Source of the DNA: Legionella quateirensis
GTDB lineage: Bacteria > Pseudomonadota > Gammaproteobacteria > Legionellales > Legionellaceae
Length of the DNA: 64,000 nt
Reading direction: 5' to 3'
NCBI RefSeq assembly: GCF_001467955.1
Contig: NZ_LNYR01000012.1
Coordinates: 278,325 to 342,324, forward strand
The notes under the pieces were generated by a model that saw only the letters and a program-made list of their open reading frames with translations, did not search any database and was not told where the DNA came from. A program made the position numbers and the translations under genes. Positions 56,833 to 64,000 of this stretch are shown here, piece by piece; within the stretch, counting starts at the first letter, position 1, and each line of letters starts with the position of its first letter.

Positions 56833-57843
56833 TTAATCCTGTTTAATAGCATCTAGGCCAAAATGCTGGTAGGCCCTTGGAGTAGCCATTCTACCGCGTG
56901 GAGTGCGCATTAGGAATCCTTGTTGTATTAAAAAAGGCTCTAAAACGTCTTCAATCGTTCCTTTTTCTTCACCAATAGCCGCGGCAATGCTGTCGACCCC
57001 CACTGGACCGCCATTAAAGCGCTCAATAACTGCCAAAAGCAACTTTCTATCCATAAGATCAAAACCATGCTGATCCACTTCCAGCATGACCAGTGCTTTT
57101 TGAGCAATATCGATGCTAATTATGCCACGTCCTTTAACTTCTGCATAATCTCGTACGCGTCGTAATAATCTATTGGCAATTCGTGGAGTCCCTCTGGATC
57201 GCATAGCAATTTCTCTGGCGCCCTCTGGTTCAGTTACTACATTCAGTAGTTGGGCGGATCGAGTTACAATTTGTGTTAACGAATCAATGGAGTAATATTC
57301 AAGCCGCTGAACAATACCAAACCTGTCTCTTAAAGGAGATGTAAGTAAACCAGCTCTGGTTGTGGCTCCGATTAAAGTAAAGGGTGGTAATTCCAGTTTA
57401 ATGGAACGGGCTGCTGGCCCCTCCCCAATCATTATATCGAGCTTGTAATCCTCCATGGCAGGATAAAGAATTTCCTCTATTACTGGGCTAAGTCGATGAA
57501 TTTCATCAATAAAAAGAACATCATTTTGTTGAAGATTGGTTAAAATGGCGGCTATATCTCCGGCACGCTCTATAACCGGCCCTGATGTTTGACGAATATT
57601 AACGCCCATTTCATGAGCAATAATGTTTGCAAGAGTAGTTTTACCTAATCCTGGAGGCCCAAAGATGAGTACATGATCCAAGGCATCTTTTCTTTTTCTA
57701 GCCGCATCAATAAATATCTGCATTTGAGAGCTCACCGCATCCTGCCCAATATATTCATTGAGACTTAAAGGACGAATTGCCCGGTCTATAGCTTCTTCAG
57801 AGACAATACTTTGGGTACTGATTAAGCGATCACTTTCCAGCAT
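56833..57843 (-). CDS. ruvB: Holliday junction branch-migration ATPase RuvB
   Basis: A 336-residue AAA+ motor. Walker [10 protein letters not shown], Walker [10 protein letters not shown], sensor 1 and arginine-finger region [20 protein letters not shown], and the C-terminal winged helix with RTPRGR. Works with RuvA to drive branch migration. ruvA and ruvC are not inside the window. Followed directly by ybgC and the tol genes in one apparent transcription unit. Confidence 0.97.
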   Translation of the reverse strand: MLESDRLISTQSIVSEEAIDRAIRPLSLNEYIGQDAVSSQMQIFIDAARKRKDALDHVLIFGPPGLGKTTLANIIAHEMGVNIRQTSGPVIERAGDIAAILTNLQQNDVLFIDEIHRLSPVIEEILYPAMEDYKLDIMIGEGPAARSIKLELPPFTLIGATTRAGLLTSPLRDRFGIVQRLEYYSIDSLTQIVTRSAQLLNVVTEPEGAREIAMRSRGTPRIANRLLRRVRDYAEVKGRGIISIDIAQKALVMLEVDQHGFDLMDRKLLLAVIERFNGGPVGVDSIAAAIGEEKGTIEDVLEPFLIQQGFLMRTPRGRMATPRAYQHFGLDAIKQD

Positions 57844-57930
57844 AAGAGTCTTATTAGATTCACCCGAATTTAAAACATTTTAACATATGTTTTTTTAATA
57901 TCAGCTTTCTTTTAGGAATTATTTAATATA

Positions 57931-58635
57931 TTACCCTGTTGAAATTAAATCACACCCTGGATTATTACATTTAAGTCCTGATAAAAGTTCGACTACCTGA
58001 GCAATTTGTTGTTTATTATCTCCCTTGACAATAGTATTGACCCGGCCATAAAGTGTTGTGTTTAAACGGCATTTAATGTGTTGTACCAATTCAGAATTAC
58101 ATGAGGTTGAAAAATAGTATCGGTTTGTAGAGTATGTATTGATATGATTCTTTTTTAAAAGCGTACCAAACGGAATATTTGAATGGATGATATCTCGGAT
58201 AAACTGCTGTGGTAATTCCCTATAAAATATGGTTATAAACGCCAGCTCTACAATGAGATCTTCCTTCATATTCTGAGCCAGTTTTGCGTCATCTCGCTCT
58301 TTAACAGGATCCAGGAGCATGGAAATGACGCGAGAATAAGTATGTTCATTTGAATTTTGGTGTGTATGAATCACTCGAATGATTGCAGTCCTTTTATAAT
58401 AATTCTCAATGGCTGGAGTTAATAATTGTTGTGTCAGTAAATAGTCATAAGGTTCTGGTAAGTTTATTTGATTAACGGGGTGACTTGTCCATTTACTGGT
58501 ATTCAAAAGCGTAGTTAATTGATTCAATCTTTGCTGAATTATGTTCGCTTTCAAGCTCTCAGAAGATGCGTACACAAAATGCACTATACTATTAATCAAT
58601 AAAGTAATTAGAAGAAAAATAATCCGTCGCCCCAT
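57931..58635 (-). CDS. Secreted protein, possibly chorismate-lyase-like fold
   Basis: A 234-residue precursor with a signal peptide (IIFLLITLLINSIVHFVYAS). The region RELPQQFIRDIIHSNIPFGT, then LLKKNHINTYSTNRYYF and TLYGRVNTI, has the pattern of chorismate lyase/DUF98 proteins (short acidic helix, P-x-G-x-L-L, then Y/R strands). This resemblance is weak and judged by eye. Three cysteines near the C-terminus (CNNPGC plus CRL) may form disulfides in the periplasm. Function not assigned. Confidence 0.65.
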   Translation of the reverse strand: MGRRIIFLLITLLINSIVHFVYASSESLKANIIQQRLNQLTTLLNTSKWTSHPVNQINLPEPYDYLLTQQLLTPAIENYYKRTAIIRVIHTHQNSNEHTYSRVISMLLDPVKERDDAKLAQNMKEDLIVELAFITIFYRELPQQFIRDIIHSNIPFGTLLKKNHINTYSTNRYYFSTSCNSELVQHIKCRLNTTLYGRVNTIVKGDNKQQIAQVVELLSGLKCNNPGCDLISTG

Positions 58636-58734
58636 CCTATTTCCTTTTTTCCTGTAAAGTAGACCTCAGTTCGGATGTATTGAATCAGATAACTAAAGGA
58701 TTCTCAACAACACCAGAAAACGTCATCGATCTCA

Positions 58735-59206
58735 TCTAAGTGGTACGGTGCCCTAATCTGGAGATCCTTCACTACGTTCAGGATGACGAAATCTAACCGT
58801 CATCCCGAGTGTAACGAGGGATCTCCTGAATGTGGTACGGTGCTCGCATCTGGAGATCATTCACTGCGTTCAGGATAACCGTCATCCCGAGTGTAACGAG
58901 GGATCTCCTGAATGTGGTACGGTGCTCACATCCGGAGATCCTTCACTGCGTTCAGGATGACCGTCATCCCGAGTGTAACGAGGGATCTCTTAAATATGGT
59001 GCGGTGTCCGCATCTGGAGATCCTTCACTGCGTTCAGGATGACCGTCATCCCGAGTGTAACGAGGGATCTCCTGAATGTGGTACGGTGCTCACATCCGGA
59101 GATCCTTCACTGCGTTCAGGATAACCGTCATCCCGACTGTAACGAGGGATCTCCTGAATGTGGTACGGTGCCCTCTTCACTACGCTCAGGATGACGAAAT
59201 TTCTGC
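58735..59206. repeat. Five-unit tandem array of an 82-bp palindromic repeat
   Basis: GTCATCCCGAGTGTAACGAG recurs at 58799, 58881, 58963, 59045 and 59127, exactly every 82 bp. Each unit carries GAGATCCTTCACTGCGTTCA and the facing GTAACGAGGGATCTCC. Both flanks hold partial copies ending GGATGACGAAAT. The core is the same family as the 106-bp array at 34111-34813. It fills most of the gap 58636-59301. Small open frames here (IPSVTRDLL-type) are repeat translations, not genes. Confidence 0.93.
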
Positions 59207-59301
59207 GGTCATTTAAAAGATAGTTTTTTTGAATTGCCTGTTCTGTTTTTTTAGTTCATATTAGTTTTTATTTAAAAATACTCATTTTTATAGGATATTG
59301 A

Positions 59302-60237
59302 ATGACCCCTACTGTTTATCTAACCAATCAATTTATTAAACCGATTATTCCCCTGTTACTTCCCGAGTGGCATATTATATCAGGATGGGATTCAAATTCT
59401 GATTACGATAAATTACAGGTTTCAGCTTTAGCAACCACAGTGTGGGATCGTATTGATGAACCCTATTTATCCCAATTCCCCAATTTAAAGTTAATCAGCC
59501 ATCTGGGAATAGGTACTGATAACATTAACAAGCACTATCTGAAAGAACACCATATTTCACTATTATCACAACCCAATGCGGGTGTTCATGATACAGCGGA
59601 ACTAGCACTCACATTAATGTTGACTCTTGCTCGAAGGATTTTAGCTAACGATCGTTATACCCGCGAAAATCATTGGGTTGAGAATACACCCAAATTTCTT
59701 GGAAACCATTTGTCGGGAAAACAACTAGGACTGGTTGGATTAGGCCAAATTGGATTAACCATAGCTAAATTTGCTGATGCACTGAACATGAATATTTCAT
59801 ACACTGCACGTAGTAGAAAAGTTTGTTCTTATCATTACTGTCCGGATATTAAAACACTCGCGAGTAACAGTGACTTTCTTATTATCTGCTGTTCAGCTAA
59901 TGCAGAATCGAATCATCTGGTTGATAAAACGGTTTTGGAACTTTTAGGTCCCTGCGGATATCTTATTAATGTCGCCAGAGGAAGTATAGTCGATCAAAAC
60001 GCGCTTATTGATGCTTTGACCAACAAAGTTATTGCAGGAGCTGGTTTGGATGTATACAGTAATGAGCCTGAAGTACCTCTAAAGTTGCGGCAACTGGATA
60101 ACGTGGTCTTATCACCACACATGGGGAGTTCTACTCGAGAAAATTTAGACAGTATGTTTAAATTGCAGGCTCAACAGTTAAATAACTATATGGAGAGTTT
60201 GTTCCCTCATTTAAAAACTATAGAGAACCCTGTTTGA
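59302..60237 (+). CDS. D-isomer-specific 2-hydroxyacid dehydrogenase
   Basis: A 311-residue NAD(P)-dependent reductase. NAD-binding motif GLVGLGQIG, the signature NVARGSIVDQNALIDAL with catalytic Arg, the Glu-containing YSNEPEVP, and the catalytic His in SPHMGSST. The substrate-binding N-terminal domain precedes them (ISHLGIGTDNI, HDTAELALTLML). Candidates are glyoxylate/hydroxypyruvate reductase or a related enzyme; the exact 2-oxoacid cannot be read from sequence. First of two plus-strand genes. Confidence 0.9.
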   Translation: MTPTVYLTNQFIKPIIPLLLPEWHIISGWDSNSDYDKLQVSALATTVWDRIDEPYLSQFPNLKLISHLGIGTDNINKHYLKEHHISLLSQPNAGVHDTAELALTLMLTLARRILANDRYTRENHWVENTPKFLGNHLSGKQLGLVGLGQIGLTIAKFADALNMNISYTARSRKVCSYHYCPDIKTLASNSDFLIICCSANAESNHLVDKTVLELLGPCGYLINVARGSIVDQNALIDALTNKVIAGAGLDVYSNEPEVPLKLRQLDNVVLSPHMGSSTRENLDSMFKLQAQQLNNYMESLFPHLKTIENPV

Positions 60238-60274
60238 AATTAATGAATAATTGACTCAGAAATAAAGGACTATT

Positions 60275-61072
60275 ATGACAGCGACTTACATTCTAAATAC
60301 CAACGACAGAGCAAGAGAGCGTCTTTCGTTACAGCATCAACTCTATGCTCAAAGCAGCAAAAGCCTGATTCAGGAAGCAGGAATCAAAAAAGGTATGAGT
60401 GGCCTTGAAATTGGTTGTGGTTCAGGTACGATGACTCTTGAACTGGCCAAACTTATTGGGCTTGATGGTTCTCTTCTCGCGATTGATTTAAGTCAATCAC
60501 AACTGGAACATGTACAGAATATAACCAGCGATTACAGTACGATACGATTCAAGTTATGGGATGTAAATCATATTTCAGACCTTGGTGAGCAATTTGATTT
60601 TATTTACTGCCGCATGGTTCTTCATCATGTTGCTGATGCCCATTCTGTAATTCAACAAATGAGCCGTTGCCTTAAGCCAGGTGGCATGATCATTTGTGAA
60701 GAGCCATCCATATTTGATTCAACTTTTTGCTACCCTCCCTCTAAATCATATGAGCAGTTCACTCAATGGGTCAGAGCCTGTTTTGCCAAGAATAAACGTG
60801 ACTTCGAAATTGCACATCGCCTCGAACAAGAGTTTGCATCATGTACTCTTAATGTCACTCATCATTCTTTATATCAGCCGGTTCTACGGACAGCTCAAGA
60901 AAAACTAATCTACTCAATGGCATTACATGATCTGACACCTCAACTCATCAATTTGCACATCGCGACACAGGCTGAGATTGATTTATTATCTCATGAACTA
61001 ATAGATTTGGCAGAATCAGGGAATACCATGACCTGGATTCGGATGCATAAAGTTATCGCTAAATTACAGTAA
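60275..61072 (+). CDS. SAM-dependent methyltransferase, class I
   Basis: A 265-residue Rossmann methyltransferase. Motif I GLEIGCGSGTMTLELAK, motif II LLAIDLSQSQLEHV, FDFIYCRMVLHHV (motif IV), and LKPGGMIICEEPS (motif VI). The closest visible resemblance is to UbiE/COQ5-like or small-molecule methyltransferases. Substrate unknown. 37 bp downstream of the hydroxyacid dehydrogenase, so the two may act on a shared small-molecule route. Confidence 0.88.
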   Translation: MTATYILNTNDRARERLSLQHQLYAQSSKSLIQEAGIKKGMSGLEIGCGSGTMTLELAKLIGLDGSLLAIDLSQSQLEHVQNITSDYSTIRFKLWDVNHISDLGEQFDFIYCRMVLHHVADAHSVIQQMSRCLKPGGMIICEEPSIFDSTFCYPPSKSYEQFTQWVRACFAKNKRDFEIAHRLEQEFASCTLNVTHHSLYQPVLRTAQEKLIYSMALHDLTPQLINLHIATQAEIDLLSHELIDLAESGNTMTWIRMHKVIAKLQ

Positions 61073-61118
61073 TCTTGGTACTAATAAGGATAATTATCTA
61101 TAGTTCGGTTTAAATTTT

Positions 61119-61198
61119 CGTCTTTGCGCACGAAGACAAGCAATCCCAAAAGGAGCTGTATTGGATGGGTGTTCTGGATTGCTTCTCGTCGTTCGCTA
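61119..61198. repeat. Dispersed palindromic repeat, copy B
   Basis: CGTCTTTGCGCACGAAGAC, then AAGCAATCC, a middle, then CTGGATTGCTTCTCGTCG and TTCGC. Same family as copies at 25379 and 63958. The first and last 30 bases are near-complementary. Confidence 0.7.
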
Positions 61199-61340
61199 AG
61201 ATATGTTTTAATATGGCCATCTGGATTTAAACAAATACAATTATGGACTTATAAACTATCAGGGTATTACTAAGCCCACAGCCCCAACGGATCGAGGTGA
61301 AATTGATAAACCACTCCATAGTATCCCTGGAATGAAGTAT

Positions 61341-61913
61341 TTACCCAGTTAAATCCTGATTTCGTCTATCAACAAAATTCGTCACCAGTTTCCTTGCTCT
61401 ATAAATTCTCGACCTGACTGTTCCAATAGGACATTGTAATTCTTGGGCAATATTCTCATAGGTAAGGCCTTCAAAAATATGCATACCATAACAAAGTCGT
61501 AATTCCTCTGATAATCTCGAAATTGCTGACTCTATCTGATCTGTAAATTCCATATTAATTAACTGATGCTCAGGTGAGTTATAAAACGAGGAATATTGCT
61601 CATCAACAAAATGAGCTTCTGAATCCAAACGTACACTGATTGAACGGTAATAATTTTTAATCGTATTTTGTGTGATTTTATATAACCACGTAGAAAATTG
61701 ACTTTTTTCTTTAAAAAAATGCAAATTACGGTACACCTTAAGCAATACTTCCTGAGTTAAGTCTTTAGCATAAGCTTGATCGTTAATATAAAAATATATT
61801 ATTCGTTGAACTTTATGATCGTATCGTTCAAGCAATTTATTGTATGCAACGGAATTACCACCTCTAGCCAGTTCAACTAAATACTCATCAGTATCTGATC
61901 CGTCTCTATTCAT
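61341..61913 (-). CDS. ECF-type sigma factor (RpoE-like)
   Basis: A 190-residue group IV sigma factor. Region 2 is seen as YDHKVQRIIYFYINDQAYAK and DLTQEVLLKVYRNL; region 4 as LTYENIAQELQCPIGTVRSR followed by IYRARKLV. Resembles RpoE, the envelope-stress sigma factor. No anti-sigma (RseA-like) gene is next to it; the 268 bp downstream hold only a repeat. AAGAGGACG precedes the ATG. It lies near ygfX-sdhE, a neighbourhood it often shares in gammaproteobacteria. Confidence 0.9.
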   Translation of the reverse strand: MNRDGSDTDEYLVELARGGNSVAYNKLLERYDHKVQRIIYFYINDQAYAKDLTQEVLLKVYRNLHFFKEKSQFSTWLYKITQNTIKNYYRSISVRLDSEAHFVDEQYSSFYNSPEHQLINMEFTDQIESAISRLSEELRLCYGMHIFEGLTYENIAQELQCPIGTVRSRIYRARKLVTNFVDRRNQDLTG

Positions 61914-62015
61914 AACGTCCTCTTTAGTCCATTATTGGTTGCTGCTTATCATGAAAGATAGTAACAGTACAACTCGAGATTGGAGCATTTTGCATACATT
62001 ATGTATAATTATATA

Positions 62016-62432
62016 CTATCTATTTGAAGATAAAAGGTGAAGTTGTCGCACTTGATGGTCCGAAAGCTGATCATTAAAGAGTACTAATAATTTTTTTTTA
62101 TCCGGAGTGCATAGCTGAAGGAGGTGAAACACAGTGTTATGAACAATAATTCGGAGATTATCACAGTCCTGTGTTGAGCCATTTCGCATCGTTACAAACC
62201 ATTGTTTATTGCGATAAGACATCTCATCAATGAAGAAACATGGATTTTGGTTCTTAAATTCCAGCCTCATACATACAGTAAGTGCTGTAATCAAAACCAG
62301 CTTAATCAGAATAAACACGGACGAATAACTAATAAGAGCCACAGTGAGCAGGTATAATACTAAAATCAAACGAAAATATACCTTTGATTTAGCAGGCTTA
62401 AGTATTATTTCTGATAATAGTGACAATTTCAT
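62016..62432 (-). CDS. YgfX/CptA-like membrane protein
   Basis: A 138-residue protein with two N-terminal membrane helices (VYFRLILVLYLLTVALISYS and FILIKLVLITALTVC) and a cytosolic beta domain. Position right after sdhE, with a 35-base overlap, and this topology match YgfX, reported in E. coli as an MreB/FtsZ-interacting toxin paired with SdhE. Sequence similarity itself is low and the call leans on gene order. Confidence 0.72.
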   Translation of the reverse strand: MKLSLLSEIILKPAKSKVYFRLILVLYLLTVALISYSSVFILIKLVLITALTVCMRLEFKNQNPCFFIDEMSYRNKQWFVTMRNGSTQDCDNLRIIVHNTVFHLLQLCTPDKKKLLVLFNDQLSDHQVRQLHLLSSNR

Positions 62433-62643
62433 TCAGCTCAGTATCTTCTGGTTTTGTATGCCCCATTAACCACGAAAACAACTCAGGATCCGTACAACTT
62501 AATAACAAATCAAAGGATTTGAGTTCATTCTCATTTAAAAGCTCTAAACCATGTTCCAAAAATCGTTGCAGGATAAGATCCAACTCGAGCATACCACGTC
62601 GGCAATGCCACGTGATCCTGGCCTTTTCTCGTACATCTAGCAT
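62398..62643 (-). CDS. sdhE: FAD assembly factor SdhE
   Basis: An 81-residue protein with the RRGMLELD motif (R-G-x-x-E) that binds the SdhA/FrdA flavoprotein during covalent flavinylation. Further family features: ILQRFLEHGLELL, and DPELFSWLMGHTKPED (LF.W..G...P). Length typical. Overlaps ygfX and is divergent from ygfZ, the classic arrangement. Confidence 0.93.
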   Translation of the reverse strand: MLDVREKARITWHCRRGMLELDLILQRFLEHGLELLNENELKSFDLLLSCTDPELFSWLMGHTKPEDTELNEIVTIIRNNT

Positions 62644-62781
62644 GAATCATCTCAAAATTAGTGTGTCATAGTTATTTTATCATTATTGAATCATAAGATA
62701 ATAAAATCTTAAACTCTAAAATGACTCTAAAATCATCCGTGCTGATGATACACTAGTCAAATTATAAACGGAAACATTGAT

Positions 62782-63768
62782 ATGACCATGAACATACACC
62801 AGGAACATACTATTAACTCCAGAACGTTAACAACACTTGATACGAAAACTGTTGAATTCAAACCTGATCCACTCAAAAACTATCTTTTTGATTTATCCTA
62901 TCTTGGTATAATCGGAGTAGATGGCGAGAAAGCTGTTGACTTTCTTCAAGGTCAATTGACCTGCGATTTGGCAGCTGTATCGGATATACAAATGGTCCAA
63001 GGAGCTCAATGCAATTTGAAAGGCCGTATCCTTTCACTTCTGGATGTCATCAACTGGAAAGGAATAAAATTAGTTCTTCCCAAGGATTTGATTGAGGCTA
63101 CCGTCAATTCACTCACTAAAGCGGCTCTGCTATCTAAAGTGACTTTACAAGAGTGTTCTGAATTTAGTGTTTTAGGATTTTATTTGCAAAATTCTAAAGA
63201 TATTTTACCTGATACCACGTTCTTTTCACCTGATGTTTATGCTCTTTCGTTTAGTTCCAATTATTGTTATTACCATTTAGGTAATGGATTTTACATTTTT
63301 ATAGTACCTCAAAATGAATTTAAAAGATGTTCTGAATTGTTTAAAGAACACAATCAATATTTAGGCTCTTTACCTTGGCATACACTGAGACTAATGCAAA
63401 AACAAATCGATATTTATCCAGAATCCCGAGGGTTATTTCTACCCCATAGACTCGGTTTACATGAAACGAAATACATTAGTTTTAACAAAGGGTGCTATAA
63501 AGGACAAGAAATTATAGCAAGAACACAGTACAGAGCGACAATAAAACATGAATTAAAAATTTTTGTTATTGATGTAAAACATGATCTGTATTCAGGTCAA
63601 AAACTATTTAAATGCAATGAAGAATTAGAAGTTGGTGAATTAATTGATTATTCAAGAGTAGGCAATAATCGATTTCTGATTGCCGTAAGCCTGCTTAAAG
63701 AACCAATTACATCTGCTCGATTTGAAGGACATAACGACAAGGTTGTCCTTGAAATACCTGTTCTCTAA
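62782..63768 (+). CDS. ygfZ: tRNA-modifying/iron-sulfur maintenance protein YgfZ
   Basis: 328-residue folate-binding GcvT-like protein that helps maintain Fe-S enzymes, including MiaB. The diagnostic K-G-C-Y-x-G-Q-E (KGCYKGQEIIARTQYRA) is intact, as is FLQGQLTCDL near the start. A weaker alternative start is the ATG six bases in. Divergent from sdhE. Confidence 0.94.
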   Translation: MTMNIHQEHTINSRTLTTLDTKTVEFKPDPLKNYLFDLSYLGIIGVDGEKAVDFLQGQLTCDLAAVSDIQMVQGAQCNLKGRILSLLDVINWKGIKLVLPKDLIEATVNSLTKAALLSKVTLQECSEFSVLGFYLQNSKDILPDTTFFSPDVYALSFSSNYCYYHLGNGFYIFIVPQNEFKRCSELFKEHNQYLGSLPWHTLRLMQKQIDIYPESRGLFLPHRLGLHETKYISFNKGCYKGQEIIARTQYRATIKHELKIFVIDVKHDLYSGQKLFKCNEELEVGELIDYSRVGNNRFLIAVSLLKEPITSARFEGHNDKVVLEIPVL

Positions 63769-63820
63769 TTATGTATAGAGATAATTAAATTGATTAATTT
63801 GAGTTTGGGTACTAACGTCA

Positions 63821-63851
63821 GTGAAAGCCTCGTAAATGAGGGTTCTTTCAC
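63821..63851 (+). terminator. Hairpin after ygfZ
   Basis: GTGAAAGCCTC (63821-63831) pairs with GAGGGTTCTTTCAC (63838-63851) with a 3-base bulge, 53 bp past the ygfZ stop. No T-run follows, so termination is only possible. Confidence 0.35.
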
Positions 63852-63868
63852 AGTACGGCCCAAAATAA

Positions 63869-63900
63869 CATCATCCGGAACGAAGTGCTGAGGGATCCCA
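63869..63900. repeat. Single solitary copy of the palindromic repeat core
   Basis: CATCATCCGGAACGAAGTGC followed by TGAGGGATCCC resembles the GTCATCCTGAACGCAGTGAAGG half-unit of the two tandem arrays. It is an isolated, unexpanded copy. Confidence 0.55.
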
Positions 63901-63957
63901 TCATCATTTACAACATCAAAAATGTATTTATTGGGGTCTCGATGATAAATTAAAGCC

Positions 63958-64000
63958 CGTCCTTGCGAGCAAGGTGAAGCAATCCACAGCGGAGTCTTAT
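63958..64000. repeat. Dispersed palindromic repeat, copy C (cut by window edge)
   Basis: CGTCCTTGCGAGCAAGG then GAAGCAATCCA and GCGGAGTC, matching the left half of copies A and B. It runs off the window. Confidence 0.6.

Noticed and set aside
58830-59124. Overlapping 70-residue open frames in the 82-bp array
   Set aside because: They repeat every 82 bp and translate the palindromic repeat (IPSVTRDLL / HPECNEGS patterns). No ribosome site; repeat artefacts, not genes.
1-64000. tRNA, rRNA or known riboswitch
   Set aside because: Gaps were scanned for the T-arm GGTTCGAATCC pattern and for known riboswitch cores; none was convincing.

Overview
The window is about 64 kb of AT-rich, gene-dense bacterial chromosome. 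It looks like a Legionella species. The evidence is gammaproteobacterial housekeeping operons (ndk-rlmN-pilF-rodZ-hisS-yfgM-bamB-der and ruvB-ybgC-tolQRAB) interleaved with very large proteins of no recognisable family, which carry helical repeats, coiled coils and acidic C-terminal tails like Dot/Icm substrates. A PmrA-type tandem regulatory box lies in front of the largest of them. The missing ispG in the hisS cluster fits a mevalonate-using lineage such as Legionella or Coxiella. The genus is inferred; no species is claimed.

Layout. 1-3.8 kb: a terC fragment running off the left edge, a pcnB-folK operon, a universal stress protein and a multi-pass membrane protein behind a perfect inverted repeat. 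3.8-14.7 kb: an accessory block of five proteins, including a 1301-residue FAD-monooxygenase/helical-repeat fusion, a 1063-residue helical protein and a 485-residue protein with a possible degenerate kinase fold. 15-22.6 kb: the minus-strand der-bamB-yfgM-hisS-rodZ-pilF-rlmN-ndk cluster, linking GTPase-driven ribosome assembly, outer-membrane assembly, pilus biogenesis and tRNA charging. 22.8-26.4 kb: three uncharacterised proteins around miaE. 26.4-32.3 kb: lpxH and minC (minus), fadD (plus), then an amino-acid-binding protein, a CoA-type Nudix hydrolase and pabB (minus). 32.4-34.1 kb: an uncharacterised 561-residue protein. 34.1-34.8 kb: an array of seven 106-bp palindromic repeats. 34.9-38.1 kb: a tightly coupled pdhA-pdhB-E2 operon.

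38.5-47.3 kb holds the most striking object: a single 2930-residue ORF. It has an apparent Ulp1-type cysteine protease or deubiquitinase triad near its N-terminus (H198, D219, Q275, C281) and a SecA-type ATPase motor near its C-terminus (GTGEGKS, LDEAD, VTGTA, GRGTDI and GRAGR motifs). A PmrA-like box sits directly upstream of a perfect TATAAT. A small uncharacterised gene follows. 47.8-52.0 kb is a decayed Tn3-family transposon with about 38-bp terminal inverted repeats, a broken tnpA, a tnpR fragment and, as cargo, a signal-peptide-less serine beta-lactamase-fold protein. 52.1-57.8 kb: an S1/P1-type nuclease and tolB-A-R-Q-ybgC-ruvB (minus), with pal absent. 57.9-59.3 kb: a secreted protein and an array of five 82-bp repeats related to the 106-bp family. 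59.3-63.8 kb: a 2-hydroxyacid dehydrogenase, a methyltransferase, an ECF sigma factor, ygfX-sdhE and divergent ygfZ.

No rRNA, tRNA or CRISPR array was seen. All calls come from reading the sequence. Family assignments rest on visible motifs and general family knowledge, not on database searches.
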